This document shows, in pieces, positions 20,386 through 26,905 of a stretch of 28,008 nt of DNA. Position numbers and translations under genes: made by a program. Source of the stretch: a virus. Positions within the stretch are counted from its first letter, which is position 1, and each line of letters starts with the position of its first letter. Below the pieces are notes generated by a model. The model worked only from the letters and a program-made list of their open reading frames with translations, searched no databases and had not been told where the DNA came from. The stretch covers positions 1-28,008 of the IMG/VR virus record IMGVR_UViG_3300048927_000179; one strand, given 5' to 3'.

Positions 20386-21330
20386 ATGAATAAAGGAAGT
20401 AAAAACAAAGAGTTAACTGCACATTTCCCGCCGAAGGTCGCCGACCCTCGACAAGGCCAGCTTAGCCTCGGGATTTCGAAGCAGATCGAGATCGATGGCG
20501 TGGGCATGGGCGTCCTTTCTGACGGAACGCCTTTCCTCACCGGGCGAGGGCTCGCAAGCCTTTGCGGTGTCACACATCGCGCCATTCAGGACATCTCCGA
20601 CGAGTGGACAGAAGATGTTCAGAAACCGCGTGTCACAGCTATTAAGGCCATCCTGCGTAAGCGAGGCATAGAGCGTGACACGGCATACGTTGCCATTACT
20701 CAGCGCGGCGGAACCTTCTTTGCCTATTCGGATGCAGTGTGCCTTGCCGTCCTCGAGTACTACGCTTTTGATGCCGGATCGAACATCAAACAGCAGGCTC
20801 AGTCGAATTTCCGTGAACTCGCTGGCCAAGCGCTACGTGACTTCATCTATGCCCAAGTAGGGTATGACCCTAATGCGTTAGTTCCCAATGCGTGGAAGAT
20901 CTTTCACGATCGAGTTTCATTGACCTACAGTGCTACCCCAAAGGGACACTTTGGGATATTCAAAGAAATCGCCGATATCATCGTCGCCTTGGGACAGGCA
21001 GGACTTCATATTGATCCGAGCTTCGTTCCTGACGGAAGCGTGGGAAAGCACTGGTCGACCCACTGGACCGCAATCGGTGGAGATGGGAAGTTCGGCAGCC
21101 GTCAGAGGTATGGCCATAATTTTCCAGAGTACTTTCCCCAAGCCGACTCCAATCCACAAGACGCCTGGTGCTATCCAAACGGCGCGCTCGGAGAGTTCAG
21201 GAGATGGATTGAAGACGATTACATTGGAAAGGGGAAATTTGGAAGGTACTTGGACTCAAAGGTAAAACAGAGATCTCTGCCCCCATCCTTCACTCAGCTT
21301 GCAATCGCCGCCCTATCTTCTAGCGAGTAG
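20386..21330 (+). CDS. bstA: BstA-like prophage-encoded abortive-infection protein
   Basis: A 314-residue protein resembling BstA of Salmonella prophage BTP1: 'EIDGVGMGVLSDGTPFLTGRGLASLCGV' (about 35-62, KilA-N-like DNA-binding region), 'YSDAVCLAVLEYYAFDAG', 'FRELAGQALRDFIYAQVGYDP', 'HDRVSL', 'FGIFKEIADIIVALGQAGL', 'VGKHWSTHW...YGHNFPEYFPQADSNPQDAWCYPNGALGEFRRWI' and 'KVKQRSLPPSFTQLAI'. BstA aborts infection by other phages by stopping phage DNA replication, and sits beside the repressor, as here. An AAGGAGG lies 12 bases before the ATG. GC content is visibly lower than in its neighbours. A terminator follows the stop. The match is from memory of family motifs. Confidence 0.82.
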   Translation: MNKGSKNKELTAHFPPKVADPRQGQLSLGISKQIEIDGVGMGVLSDGTPFLTGRGLASLCGVTHRAIQDISDEWTEDVQKPRVTAIKAILRKRGIERDTAYVAITQRGGTFFAYSDAVCLAVLEYYAFDAGSNIKQQAQSNFRELAGQALRDFIYAQVGYDPNALVPNAWKIFHDRVSLTYSATPKGHFGIFKEIADIIVALGQAGLHIDPSFVPDGSVGKHWSTHWTAIGGDGKFGSRQRYGHNFPEYFPQADSNPQDAWCYPNGALGEFRRWIEDDYIGKGKFGRYLDSKVKQRSLPPSFTQLAIAALSSSE

Positions 21331-21335
21331 TCATC

Positions 21336-21361
21336 AACCCCGCTCCGGCGGGGCTTTTTTA
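21336..21361 (+). terminator. Rho-independent terminator after the BstA-like gene
   Basis: A 6-bp GC stem (CCCCGC/GCGGGG, loop TCCG) is followed by a C and a run of T residues, a few bases past the stop codon. It closes the CI-BstA transcript. Confidence 0.9.
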
Positions 21362-21435
21362 TCGCTCTTTCACTTCGCCCTCGCTGCCTAACTCGCGCGC
21401 CACCTTGGTGTGTCTATGAAAATCACAGGTGAATA

Positions 21436-21822
21436 ATGATGTTGTGGATTGCTTTAAGAGCTGCTAGCACGGTGCTGATCTTTGCTGTTCCCGCCATGGC
21501 GGCACCTGTGACACCGACGACCACGGCGTTCGAGATCTCCTCTGTTGCTAGAGATGCAACGGCTGAAGAACTCGAAATCATCAAGGCCGGCCTCAAGGCG
21601 ACGCTCAAGGACCCCTATAGCGCAGTGGTAGAGAGCGCCCGGATCAAGGGCATTCGCTATTGTGCTGAGGTCAATGCCAAGAATTCCTTTGGCGGATACG
21701 TCGGTCCCCGGACGATGAGAGGAATGCTTGCACCGCTGGATGGCGGCCTGCGTGCAATTCCCAGCGCGCTAGACCCAAATGCGGGTGAGTTCAGGGACTG
21801 CAAGAAAGAAGGAATTTACTAA
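21436..21822 (+). CDS. Small secreted protein, probable cargo gene
   Basis: A 128-residue protein with a Sec-type signal peptide (basic ALRAA, hydrophobic STVLIFAVPAMA, cleavage after AMA at about residue 22). The mature part holds 'EIIKAGLKATLKDPYSAVVESARIKGIRYCAEVNAKNSFGGYVGPRTM', a pattern found in small periplasmic proteins and lipoproteins of unknown function. Two ATGs (21436 and 21439) follow an AGGTG. Lying alone between the BstA terminator and PL, it is a candidate lysogen-expressed moron. A surface or exclusion role is speculative. Confidence 0.65.
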   Translation: MMLWIALRAASTVLIFAVPAMAAPVTPTTTAFEISSVARDATAEELEIIKAGLKATLKDPYSAVVESARIKGIRYCAEVNAKNSFGGYVGPRTMRGMLAPLDGGLRAIPSALDPNAGEFRDCKKEGIY

Positions 21823-21888
21823 GCACCCGAAACGCGTGGCCGTTTCCTCCGCTCTCGATGCAGAGCGTGATGCCAGATGCGCATAAAT

Positions 21889-21903
21889 ATAAGCGCCCCT
21901 ATT
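21889..21903. promoter_or_regulatory. Operator O2 (left), next to the PL -35
   Basis: ATAAGCGCCCCTATT matches the right operator O2 (read on the other strand) at 11 of 15 positions and the left O1 at 12. It overlaps the start of the PL -35 box, the same geometry as O2 at PR. Confidence 0.72.
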
Positions 21904-21930
21904 GACTAGGGAGATTAGCGCCACTAATCT
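21902..21930 (+). promoter_or_regulatory. PL promoter for the plus-strand early operon
   Basis: TTGACT (21902-21907), a 17-bp spacer and TAATCT (21925-21930) form a sigma70-type promoter. An operator lies inside the spacer and another at the -35, mirroring PR. Transcription would start near 21937 and run into the genes from 21982 onward. Confidence 0.75.
21914..21928. promoter_or_regulatory. Operator O1 (left), inside PL
   Basis: The 15-bp palindrome ATTAGCGCCACTAAT differs from the reverse of the right operator O1 at only 2 of 15 positions. Its centre is 25 bp from the left O2, compared with 24 bp at PR. Confidence 0.8.
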
Positions 21931-21981
21931 TTCTCCGTCGCCCCAGTAACAGCCCATCCGGGCCGGGGCTCGGAGCTCAAC

Positions 21982-22083
21982 GTGTCGCCTGCATCTTTCC
22001 AGTACGCAGCACTCGGCCTCGCCCTTCTGAGCGTTGCGCTAAACGTGTGGGTGCTGCTGCGGATCAACCGCGACACGACGGTG
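21982..22083 (+). pseudogene. Truncated membrane-protein gene, first after PL
   Basis: A GTG start with GGAG six bases upstream opens a frame whose first 35 residues contain one membrane segment, 'FQYAALGLALLSVALNVWVLLRINRDTTVTL'. This resembles the N-terminus of the opposing gene at 22087-22512 ('LGIAVLGATLGVFNAVWLIRKDTVRL'). After about 22083 the frame runs on to 22488 only as antisense of that gene. It looks like the 5' stub of a related gene cut off at a rearrangement. It may still make a short peptide. Confidence 0.55.
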
Positions 22084-22086
22084 ACG

Positions 22087-22512
22087 CTATTTTTTCCGTG
22101 TGCGGAGTCGCACAACTGCAGTCACACCGCAGACGGTCGTGACCAAGCCGTGGGTGTACCCCTCGGCCTCAAGTTGCCTGAGCACGTCCGGGCTGTGCGA
22201 CATGGTCATGGAGGTTCGGGGCTCAAGCCTGTGGGGGAGCCTGGTGCTTCGCAGGTAGTCCTCAGTGATGACGAGCTTCTCACGAGCGCGACGGCCTCTC
22301 TTAAAGGCGACCTCGCGGATCGTCACGGCAATGTAGCCGGTGTTGACCGCCTCTATTCCGCCGATCCACTCGTCCCGCTGGATGACGTACATCGTCGTGT
22401 ACCGGATCTTGAGCCGAACCGTGTCCTTCCGGATCAGCCAGACGGCATTAAACACGCCGAGCGTAGCGCCCAGCACCGCAATCCCTAGCGTCAGCCAATT
22501 CGTCCATCCCAT
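22087..22512 (-). CDS. Single-pass membrane protein, probable cargo gene
   Basis: A 141-residue protein with one N-terminal membrane segment (WLTLGIAVLGATLGVFNAVWLI, residues 6-27) and a cytoplasmic, strand-rich domain, 'VRLKIRYTTMYVIQRDEWIGGIEAVNTGYIAVTIREVAFKRG...' ending 'GVTAVVRLRTRKK'. It is read against the surrounding plus-strand PL operon, so it must have its own promoter; I see no strong one. No clear ribosome site precedes the ATG. It may be a superinfection-exclusion type protein, judged only from topology and place. Confidence 0.62.
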   Translation of the reverse strand: MGWTNWLTLGIAVLGATLGVFNAVWLIRKDTVRLKIRYTTMYVIQRDEWIGGIEAVNTGYIAVTIREVAFKRGRRAREKLVITEDYLRSTRLPHRLEPRTSMTMSHSPDVLRQLEAEGYTHGLVTTVCGVTAVVRLRTRKK

Positions 22513-22566
22513 GGCCGAAGCATAGCTGCGGCCGCCCAAAACGCGAATACCCCTCGGAGAACCCTC

Positions 22567-22806
22567 ATGGCCTTCGCTGCCTTCACCGCTTCCGGTCCCG
22601 TCACGGTCAAAGCCGTGCACGCCACCGATACCGTCGCCATCTCCTTCGGCACCGTCGAGATCAACCTCTCGCCTGTCGAATGGGCCGAGCTCGCCATGAA
22701 GGGCTCCAGCGCCGCGCTCGAACTGCGCGCCAACCACATCCGCACCGGCATGCGCATCGGCCCCCTGCAGCTCGGCAACGCCGACCTGGTCGAGGCGCAG
22801 GCATGA
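22567..22806 (+). CDS. Small early protein, unknown function
   Basis: A 79-residue protein (MAFAAFTASGPVTVKAVHATDTVAISFGTVEINLSPVEWAELAMKGSSAALELRANHIRTGMRIGPLQLG). GGAGA stands six bases before the ATG. It has strand-rich first and last parts around a helix. It begins the run of tightly packed plus-strand early genes; its stop overlaps the next start by four bases. No family is recognised. Confidence 0.62.
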   Translation: MAFAAFTASGPVTVKAVHATDTVAISFGTVEINLSPVEWAELAMKGSSAALELRANHIRTGMRIGPLQLGNADLVEAQA

Positions 22807-23051
22807 GCGCCCCGTGCAAGATCGCAGCCATCCGACACGCCGTCAGTGCGCTCCACGGTGCCGCTGACGATGGCGCTGATACCCGCCGCTACGCGGTTGC
22901 CCTGCAGGAAGCCGGCGCCAACGTAGATGCGCTGATCGAAGCCGCTGGAAAGATCACTGGAACGGTGACCGACGGGGGGATGCTGGTGAGTTTCGAATCT
23001 CTGGCTGACCTGGTCACCGCCCTCATCCTCATCAACGACGGTGCCGCATGA
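22803..23051 (+). CDS. Small helical early protein, unknown function
   Basis: An 82-residue protein (MSAPCKIAAIRHAVSALHGAADDGADTRRYAVALQEAGANVDALIEAAGKITGTV...) that is mainly helical. Start and stop overlap the neighbours as ATGA. No family is recognised. The coupling on both sides supports a real gene. Confidence 0.6.
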   Translation: MSAPCKIAAIRHAVSALHGAADDGADTRRYAVALQEAGANVDALIEAAGKITGTVTDGGMLVSFESLADLVTALILINDGAA

Positions 23052-23284
23052 GCGCCGTCATCCTCTCGTTCCCCACCAACACCGCCCAGCGCGCCAACGG
23101 CGCAGGCCTGGCCGTGTCGATCGCTGCCAAGCGCATGGGCTACCGACCGCACCACATAGCCCGCGCTGCCGCCCTCGCCCGCCGCGAGGTGCTGGACGGC
23201 CACAAGAGCGCCGCCCGCGCCGTCGCCGACATGACCCGCGACCTGTCCCGCGCTGCCCGCAACCACACGCCGGGGGCCGCATGA
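23048..23284 (+). CDS. Small basic early protein, unknown function
   Basis: A 78-residue basic protein with 'GLAVSIAAKRMGYRPHHIARAAALARREVLDGHKSAARAVADMTRDLSRAARNH', helical and Arg/His-rich, which could bind nucleic acid. ATGA overlaps lie on both sides. No family is recognised. Confidence 0.6.
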   Translation: MSAVILSFPTNTAQRANGAGLAVSIAAKRMGYRPHHIARAAALARREVLDGHKSAARAVADMTRDLSRAARNHTPGAA

Positions 23285-23415
23285 GCGGGATCGACTTCGC
23301 CTTCGGCCTGATCGTCGGCTTTGCCGCTGGCGCCCTGCTGGCCACCGCTTGGCTGCAGCGCCGCCACGACGAGCACTTCGCCGCCCTGATGGAGCAGATC
23401 CGATGCGCGGGCTGA
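23281..23415 (+). CDS. Small membrane protein, 44 residues
   Basis: A 44-residue protein with one membrane helix (FAFGLIVGFAAGALLATAWL) and a charged tail (QRRHDEHFAALMEQIRCAG). The start overlaps the previous stop as ATGA, and its end overlaps the next start by 13 bases. The function is unknown. Confidence 0.58.
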   Translation: MSGIDFAFGLIVGFAAGALLATAWLQRRHDEHFAALMEQIRCAG

Positions 23416-23585
23416 TCCGGCACTGGCGTGCCGGCGGGCTGGCCCTGCTGGGCGCCATGCTCGCAGCCGTCGCCTTCGCCATGGCCTGGGCCGGCATCGA
23501 AGACACCGGCGTCTACCTGCTCATGGGCGCGCTGCTCTGTGCCACCCAGGTGCCCGACGCGTGGAGGCGCGGCCGCGATGGCTGA
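23403..23585 (+). CDS. Small two-helix membrane protein
   Basis: A 60-residue protein with two hydrophobic segments, 'GGLALLGAMLAAVAFAMAWAG' and 'TGVYLLMGALLCATQV', and a basic N-terminus. It lies between two coupled neighbours and overlaps each. The function is unknown; together with the gene before it, it makes a pair of tiny membrane proteins. Confidence 0.58.
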   Translation: MRGLIRHWRAGGLALLGAMLAAVAFAMAWAGIEDTGVYLLMGALLCATQVPDAWRRGRDG

Positions 23586-24117
23586 TTCGACCGTAGCCGC
23601 CACAGTCCGCGCCATGCGACGCGCAGGCGCCGCCGGCGAGCCGGTGCCGGCGGAGGTCGCAGCCGCGTGGGCAAGGGCCCTCATGGAACAGCTGTACGGG
23701 ATGCAGAAGCCGGTCCGCTACGAGTGCCGGCGCCGCGGCAGCAACGATCCATGGGAAGAGGCCGAGCCGGGCGACGTGACACACCCGCGCCGCCGCAACT
23801 TGGTGATCCGTGCGCTCTACCTGCACCCGCCGGTCGGAAAGCAGCAGCACCGCTGGCCGCCCGGGAGTAACGGTGACGGTAGATGCCTGGACTGCGACGA
23901 AACCGAGTGGCTCGCAGGGCCGGACTGCCGGCCGCACGCCCCGCTTCGCGACCACCGCTCTGCCATGCCCTTCCGCATCACCTGGCTGATCGAGCCGCTC
24001 GAAAAGCTCCTGTACTTGACCAAGTACCTCAACCCATTCGACCGCGCCAAATGGCGAAAAGAAACCACCTACCTCATCGACCGCATCAGAGACCACGAGA
24101 AGGGAAGCCAGCCATGA
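23578..24117 (+). CDS. Early protein with Cys and Trp-rich region, unknown function
   Basis: A 179-residue protein. Residues 1-40 are Ala-rich helices. The middle has 'KPVRYECRRRGSNDPWEEAEPGDVTHP' and 'RCLDCDETEW', a possible zinc-binding CxxC. The C-terminal part is basic and helical (WLIEPLEKLLYLTKYLNPFDRAKWRKETTYLIDRIRDHEKG). It overlaps the gene before it by eight bases and the gene after by four. No family is recognised. Confidence 0.6.
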   Translation: MADSTVAATVRAMRRAGAAGEPVPAEVAAAWARALMEQLYGMQKPVRYECRRRGSNDPWEEAEPGDVTHPRRRNLVIRALYLHPPVGKQQHRWPPGSNGDGRCLDCDETEWLAGPDCRPHAPLRDHRSAMPFRITWLIEPLEKLLYLTKYLNPFDRAKWRKETTYLIDRIRDHEKGSQP

Positions 24118-24647
24118 CGACCGACAAAAAAGCGGCAGCCGTGCAGTACAGCTGGAGCACTGACGAAGAGACGTTTCACGACCAGTGCGACAGTATCGCG
24201 GACGCCGTCGCGGCCGCTGTCGACCACCACGGCGGCGATCTGGAGATCGGCCAGACGATCTACATCGGCGAAGTGTCCGAGATCTCGACGCCGAGCCTGG
24301 TCGACGAAAGCAACATCGTCGAGCGGATGCAGGAAATGGCTTTCGAGTACGCCGGAGAGCCCTCCGAGGACTACTTGGCCAGTGTCACGAGCGAGCAGCT
24401 CGACGAACTGAAGAAGCTCGTGGCCGCGTGGGCCGATGGGGTTGAGCAGCCACAATTCTGGCAGGTCAAAGGAGCGCTGCCGCACGTGATCACCGCCGAA
24501 GACCTCGGCGAAACCTGCGAAGCCGGTCAGCCAGAGTGCGGACCCGTCACCAATCACGACAGCGAAGGCGTCCCGCTCTGCGCGGTGTGCTGGGAGGGTC
24601 TGCTGGCCGATAGCCAGGACGGCGATGCTGCGGAGGTGAAGTCGTGA
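24114..24647 (+). CDS. Acidic early protein, unknown function
   Basis: A 177-residue, strongly acidic protein (YSWSTDEETFHDQCDSIADAVAAAVDHHGGDLEIGQTIYIGEVSEISTPSLVDESNIVERMQEMAFEYAGEPSEDYL...) with a C-terminal Cys-rich part 'CEAGQPECGPVTNHDSEGVPLCAVCW'. Acidic phage early proteins of this kind sometimes mimic DNA, but that is only a suggestion. The first 110 residues resemble phage proteins of unknown function. It overlaps the next gene by four bases (GTGA). Confidence 0.6.
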   Translation: MTTDKKAAAVQYSWSTDEETFHDQCDSIADAVAAAVDHHGGDLEIGQTIYIGEVSEISTPSLVDESNIVERMQEMAFEYAGEPSEDYLASVTSEQLDELKKLVAAWADGVEQPQFWQVKGALPHVITAEDLGETCEAGQPECGPVTNHDSEGVPLCAVCWEGLLADSQDGDAAEVKS

Positions 24648-25711
24648 GCCGGGCTGGCAGCAACGGGCCCGCGCCCGGCCCCCGGCCGGCGCCTCCGCCG
24701 AACCCGCCCGCCCCCGCCGGCGTCCGTATGTGGTGGGACGGCGGCGAGCGCGCCATCACAGCGCGCGAGAAAGCCCGCATCGAAGAGCACGGCCCCAGCT
24801 GCTTCAGCATTGCCCTCGTGCCGGCCGCCGACGTTGCTACCGCTCATGGAGCACCAGCGATCCCCGGTGGCCTGGACCAGGTCTATGAAGCACTGGACCT
24901 GGCTGCGGACGGCCCGTTCTTCTACGTCGGGGCTCAGACTTCCGCCGGCGTGGGCACGCACTTCCAGGCCCAGCCGGGGAGCTTCAGCCTGTTCTGCGGC
25001 GACGCTTCGTTCGCCAATGCGCACGCGATCGTTGCCGCACTGAACTGGCTGCGGGAGAACCGCGAAGCCCTCGCCGCAACTGGCAAGCAGCAGGTTGGCG
25101 AGAGCAACCGAACGACAGTGGACTCTGGTGCGCTGCGACTGGCGCTGAATGTCCTGCGTCGTGCTGGCAAAGGTGAAGTAGCCGAAGCACTGGAATCCAC
25201 GGCGGTGCGCGGCCAGCAGGTTGGCGAGGTGCAGGGGGATGCGCGGGCGCAGTTTGAGGCGTGGGCCAAAGGCGAGGGCTGGAAAGACGACCAGTTGACC
25301 AGGTATTCGGGCGGCCGTTGCGCCACGGCCGGGGAGTACCACAACAGTCACCTGGAGGCGCTTTGGTATGGCTGGAAAGCCGCCCTCGCCGCCCGCCAGC
25401 CGGGGGCGCAGGAGCGCGCGTGGCTGATCCATTGGTCACACATCCCGCTGGAAGCGCCCGAGGCAACCACCAGCGCATCCCGCGTCGATGCAGTAAGCGC
25501 CCTGACCGATCCGCCGCGCATAGAACCGCTCTACGCCGCCCCGCCCGCGCAGGGCATCGACATGGGGCAGTTCATCGCTCTGGCCAAGTTCGGCGAAGAA
25601 TTCGCATTCAGTGCCGAAAAGCAGCCGCACTCCCGAGTGGTGTATTCGCAAGCGAGTCGCCTGCTGGCCCTGATCGACCAGCGCGATGCAGCGCCGGGGG
25701 TGTCGCCATGA
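24644..25711 (+). CDS. Mosaic phage early protein, unknown function
   Basis: A 355-residue protein read from a GTG. A Pro-rich start is followed by 'GLDQVYEALDLAADGPFFYVGAQTSAGVGTHFQ...FANAHAIVAALNWLRENR', then 'AQFEAWAKGEGWKDDQLTRYSGG...EYHNSHLEALWYGWKAALAAR' (a module shared by many phage early proteins), then 'EPLYAAPP', a common tail piece, and a final 'QRDAAPGVSP'. It looks assembled from exchangeable segments. No enzymatic motif is seen. The last residues are encoded by an 18-bp repeat shared with the next gene. Confidence 0.6.
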   Translation: MSRAGSNGPAPGPRPAPPPNPPAPAGVRMWWDGGERAITAREKARIEEHGPSCFSIALVPAADVATAHGAPAIPGGLDQVYEALDLAADGPFFYVGAQTSAGVGTHFQAQPGSFSLFCGDASFANAHAIVAALNWLRENREALAATGKQQVGESNRTTVDSGALRLALNVLRRAGKGEVAEALESTAVRGQQVGEVQGDARAQFEAWAKGEGWKDDQLTRYSGGRCATAGEYHNSHLEALWYGWKAALAARQPGAQERAWLIHWSHIPLEAPEATTSASRVDAVSALTDPPRIEPLYAAPPAQGIDMGQFIALAKFGEEFAFSAEKQPHSRVVYSQASRLLALIDQRDAAPGVSP

Positions 25712-25917
25712 AGCGCCTCTTGAAATCCATTCGCCGCTGCTGGTCGGCCGTAACCCAGCCCGGCACTGGCGGCTTGATCCAGCCTGGCGACTGGCGCGTC
25801 CTCTACCCGGACGGAAATCGAACCCGATACGTGAGCCATGGCGATGCCTGCAACCTGAAAGCCCTGTACGGCGGCACGCTTGAATGGCGGCATGACCAAG
25901 ATGCAGCGCCGGGGGTG
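25685..25917 (+). repeat. Two copies of an 18-bp repeat at adjacent gene ends
   Basis: GATGCAGCGCCGGGGGTG occurs at 25685-25702 and 25900-25917, each time in the same frame at the 3' end of a gene and just ahead of the next ATG. It encodes the shared C-terminal residues DAAPGV in two consecutive proteins and supplies a G-rich stretch before the next start. Confidence 0.8.
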
Positions 25918-25926
25918 GGGGAATGA
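25708..25926 (+). CDS. Small early protein with DAAPGV tail
   Basis: A 72-residue protein (MKRLLKSIRRCWSAVTQPGTGGLIQPGDWRVLYPDGNRTRYVSHGDACNLKALYGGTLEWRHDQDAAPGVGE), with a basic N-terminal helix followed by a strand-rich small domain. The ending repeats that of the previous protein. It is coupled by ATGA overlaps on both sides. The function is unknown. Confidence 0.58.
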   Translation: MKRLLKSIRRCWSAVTQPGTGGLIQPGDWRVLYPDGNRTRYVSHGDACNLKALYGGTLEWRHDQDAAPGVGE

Positions 25927-26189
25927 ACCTGTTCAATGGAGACTGCACATTCCAGACCTCATTCAACAAAGTTGCCTTTAGTGATGACCGCAGGGTCACT
26001 GGAACCTTCAAGCCCCCAAGGGGGAAGCAGTTCGCAGTTCTGCTGCTCGGCACTGCCGACAAAAGCGCACAGGACTTCGATATCGAGGCGGCGCTGAACG
26101 CGCTCGGTTTTTACCGTAAAGCCCCCGCCACCCTGGCCACCGTCAAGCCGCCGCGTGACCTGCGCACCAGGCTGCGGGAGGACGTGTGA
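25923..26189 (+). CDS. Small early protein, unknown function
   Basis: An 88-residue protein (MNLFNGDCTFQTSFNKVAFSDDRRVTGTFKPPRGKQFAVLLLGTADKSAQDFDIEAALNALGFYRKAP). It has mixed strands and one helix and no recognised motif. Its start overlaps the previous stop and its stop overlaps the next start (TGATG). Confidence 0.6.
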   Translation: MNLFNGDCTFQTSFNKVAFSDDRRVTGTFKPPRGKQFAVLLLGTADKSAQDFDIEAALNALGFYRKAPATLATVKPPRDLRTRLREDV

Positions 26190-26722
26190 TGGCCGGTCCG
26201 CTGCATGACGAGATCGTGGCAGCATCCGTCCGGTGGCTCCGCCGCAACGGGTGCGCCGCGATCCTGTGCGACCCGTTCAAGGCAGGGCCGCGTGAGCAGC
26301 CAGATGCGATCGGCTGGCGTGACGGTATCTCGCTCGTCGTCGAGGTTAAGGCCAGTCGGTCTGATTTCCTTGCTGACGCAAAGAAACCGCACCGCATCGA
26401 TCCAGCAGACGCCGTCGGCGACTGGCGCTTCTATGCGGCACCGGCCGGGGTGGTCAAAGTCGAGGACCTGCCGGCCGGGTGGGGATTGCTGGAGTGGGAC
26501 GGGCGCTGTCTGAAGCCCTCGCATGGCGTGCCGCTCGGCAACTGCAACTGGCACGGCGCGCCGTTCCGCGACACGTCGAACAAGCGCGCCGAAACCCAGC
26601 TGCTGGTCTCCGCAATCCACCGGCCTGAGTTCGTGCCGCGCCGTGGCGCAAGGCTCCGCCAAGGAATTCACTTCGAAGCGTGGGCAGCTCACTTGGCAGA
26701 ACCGGAGGTGGCCAGTGGCTGA
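26189..26722 (+). CDS. PD-(D/E)XK-type nuclease-like protein (MmcB-like)
   Basis: A 177-residue protein with a nuclease core pattern: helix 'HDEIVAASVRWLRRNGC', then 'QPDAIGWRDGISLVVEVKASRSDFLADAKK' (Asp39, Glu52, Lys54) and 'DWRFYAAPAGVVKVEDLPAGWGLLEWDG'. This matches MmcB-like and other PD-(D/E)XK DNA-repair or restriction-like nucleases found in phages. It may act in recombination or host-DNA attack; the target is unknown. The start ATG overlaps the previous TGA. Confidence 0.75.
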   Translation: MAGPLHDEIVAASVRWLRRNGCAAILCDPFKAGPREQPDAIGWRDGISLVVEVKASRSDFLADAKKPHRIDPADAVGDWRFYAAPAGVVKVEDLPAGWGLLEWDGRCLKPSHGVPLGNCNWHGAPFRDTSNKRAETQLLVSAIHRPEFVPRRGARLRQGIHFEAWAAHLAEPEVASG

Positions 26723-26903
26723 TCCCATCACCCAGGCCAAGCACACAGCGCGCGTGCTCATCGGTGAGGCGCGTGCCCGGCGGCTGGCGGGCCACGGCTT
26801 CTGGTGCATGTTCCGCATGGCCCAGTCAGCTCGCCGCCGCGCCGCAACCCTCCCCCGCCCGGCGCCGCCGGCACTCCCCATCCAACCGGAGCTGTTCGCT
26901 TGA
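26715..26903 (+). CDS. Small basic early protein, GTG start
   Basis: A 62-residue protein (MADPITQAKHTARVLIGEARARRLAGHGFWCMFRMAQSARRRAATL...) ending in a Pro-rich 'PALPIQPELFA'. GGAGG lies six bases before the GTG at 26715. It overlaps the nuclease gene by eight bases. The function is unknown. Confidence 0.58.
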   Translation: MADPITQAKHTARVLIGEARARRLAGHGFWCMFRMAQSARRRAATLPRPAPPALPIQPELFA

Positions 26904-26905
26904 AC

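Noticed and set aside
21828-21850. Hairpin GAAACG/CGTTTC after the secreted cargo gene as a terminator
   Set aside because: The stem is short and no T-run follows; I could not support a terminator call.
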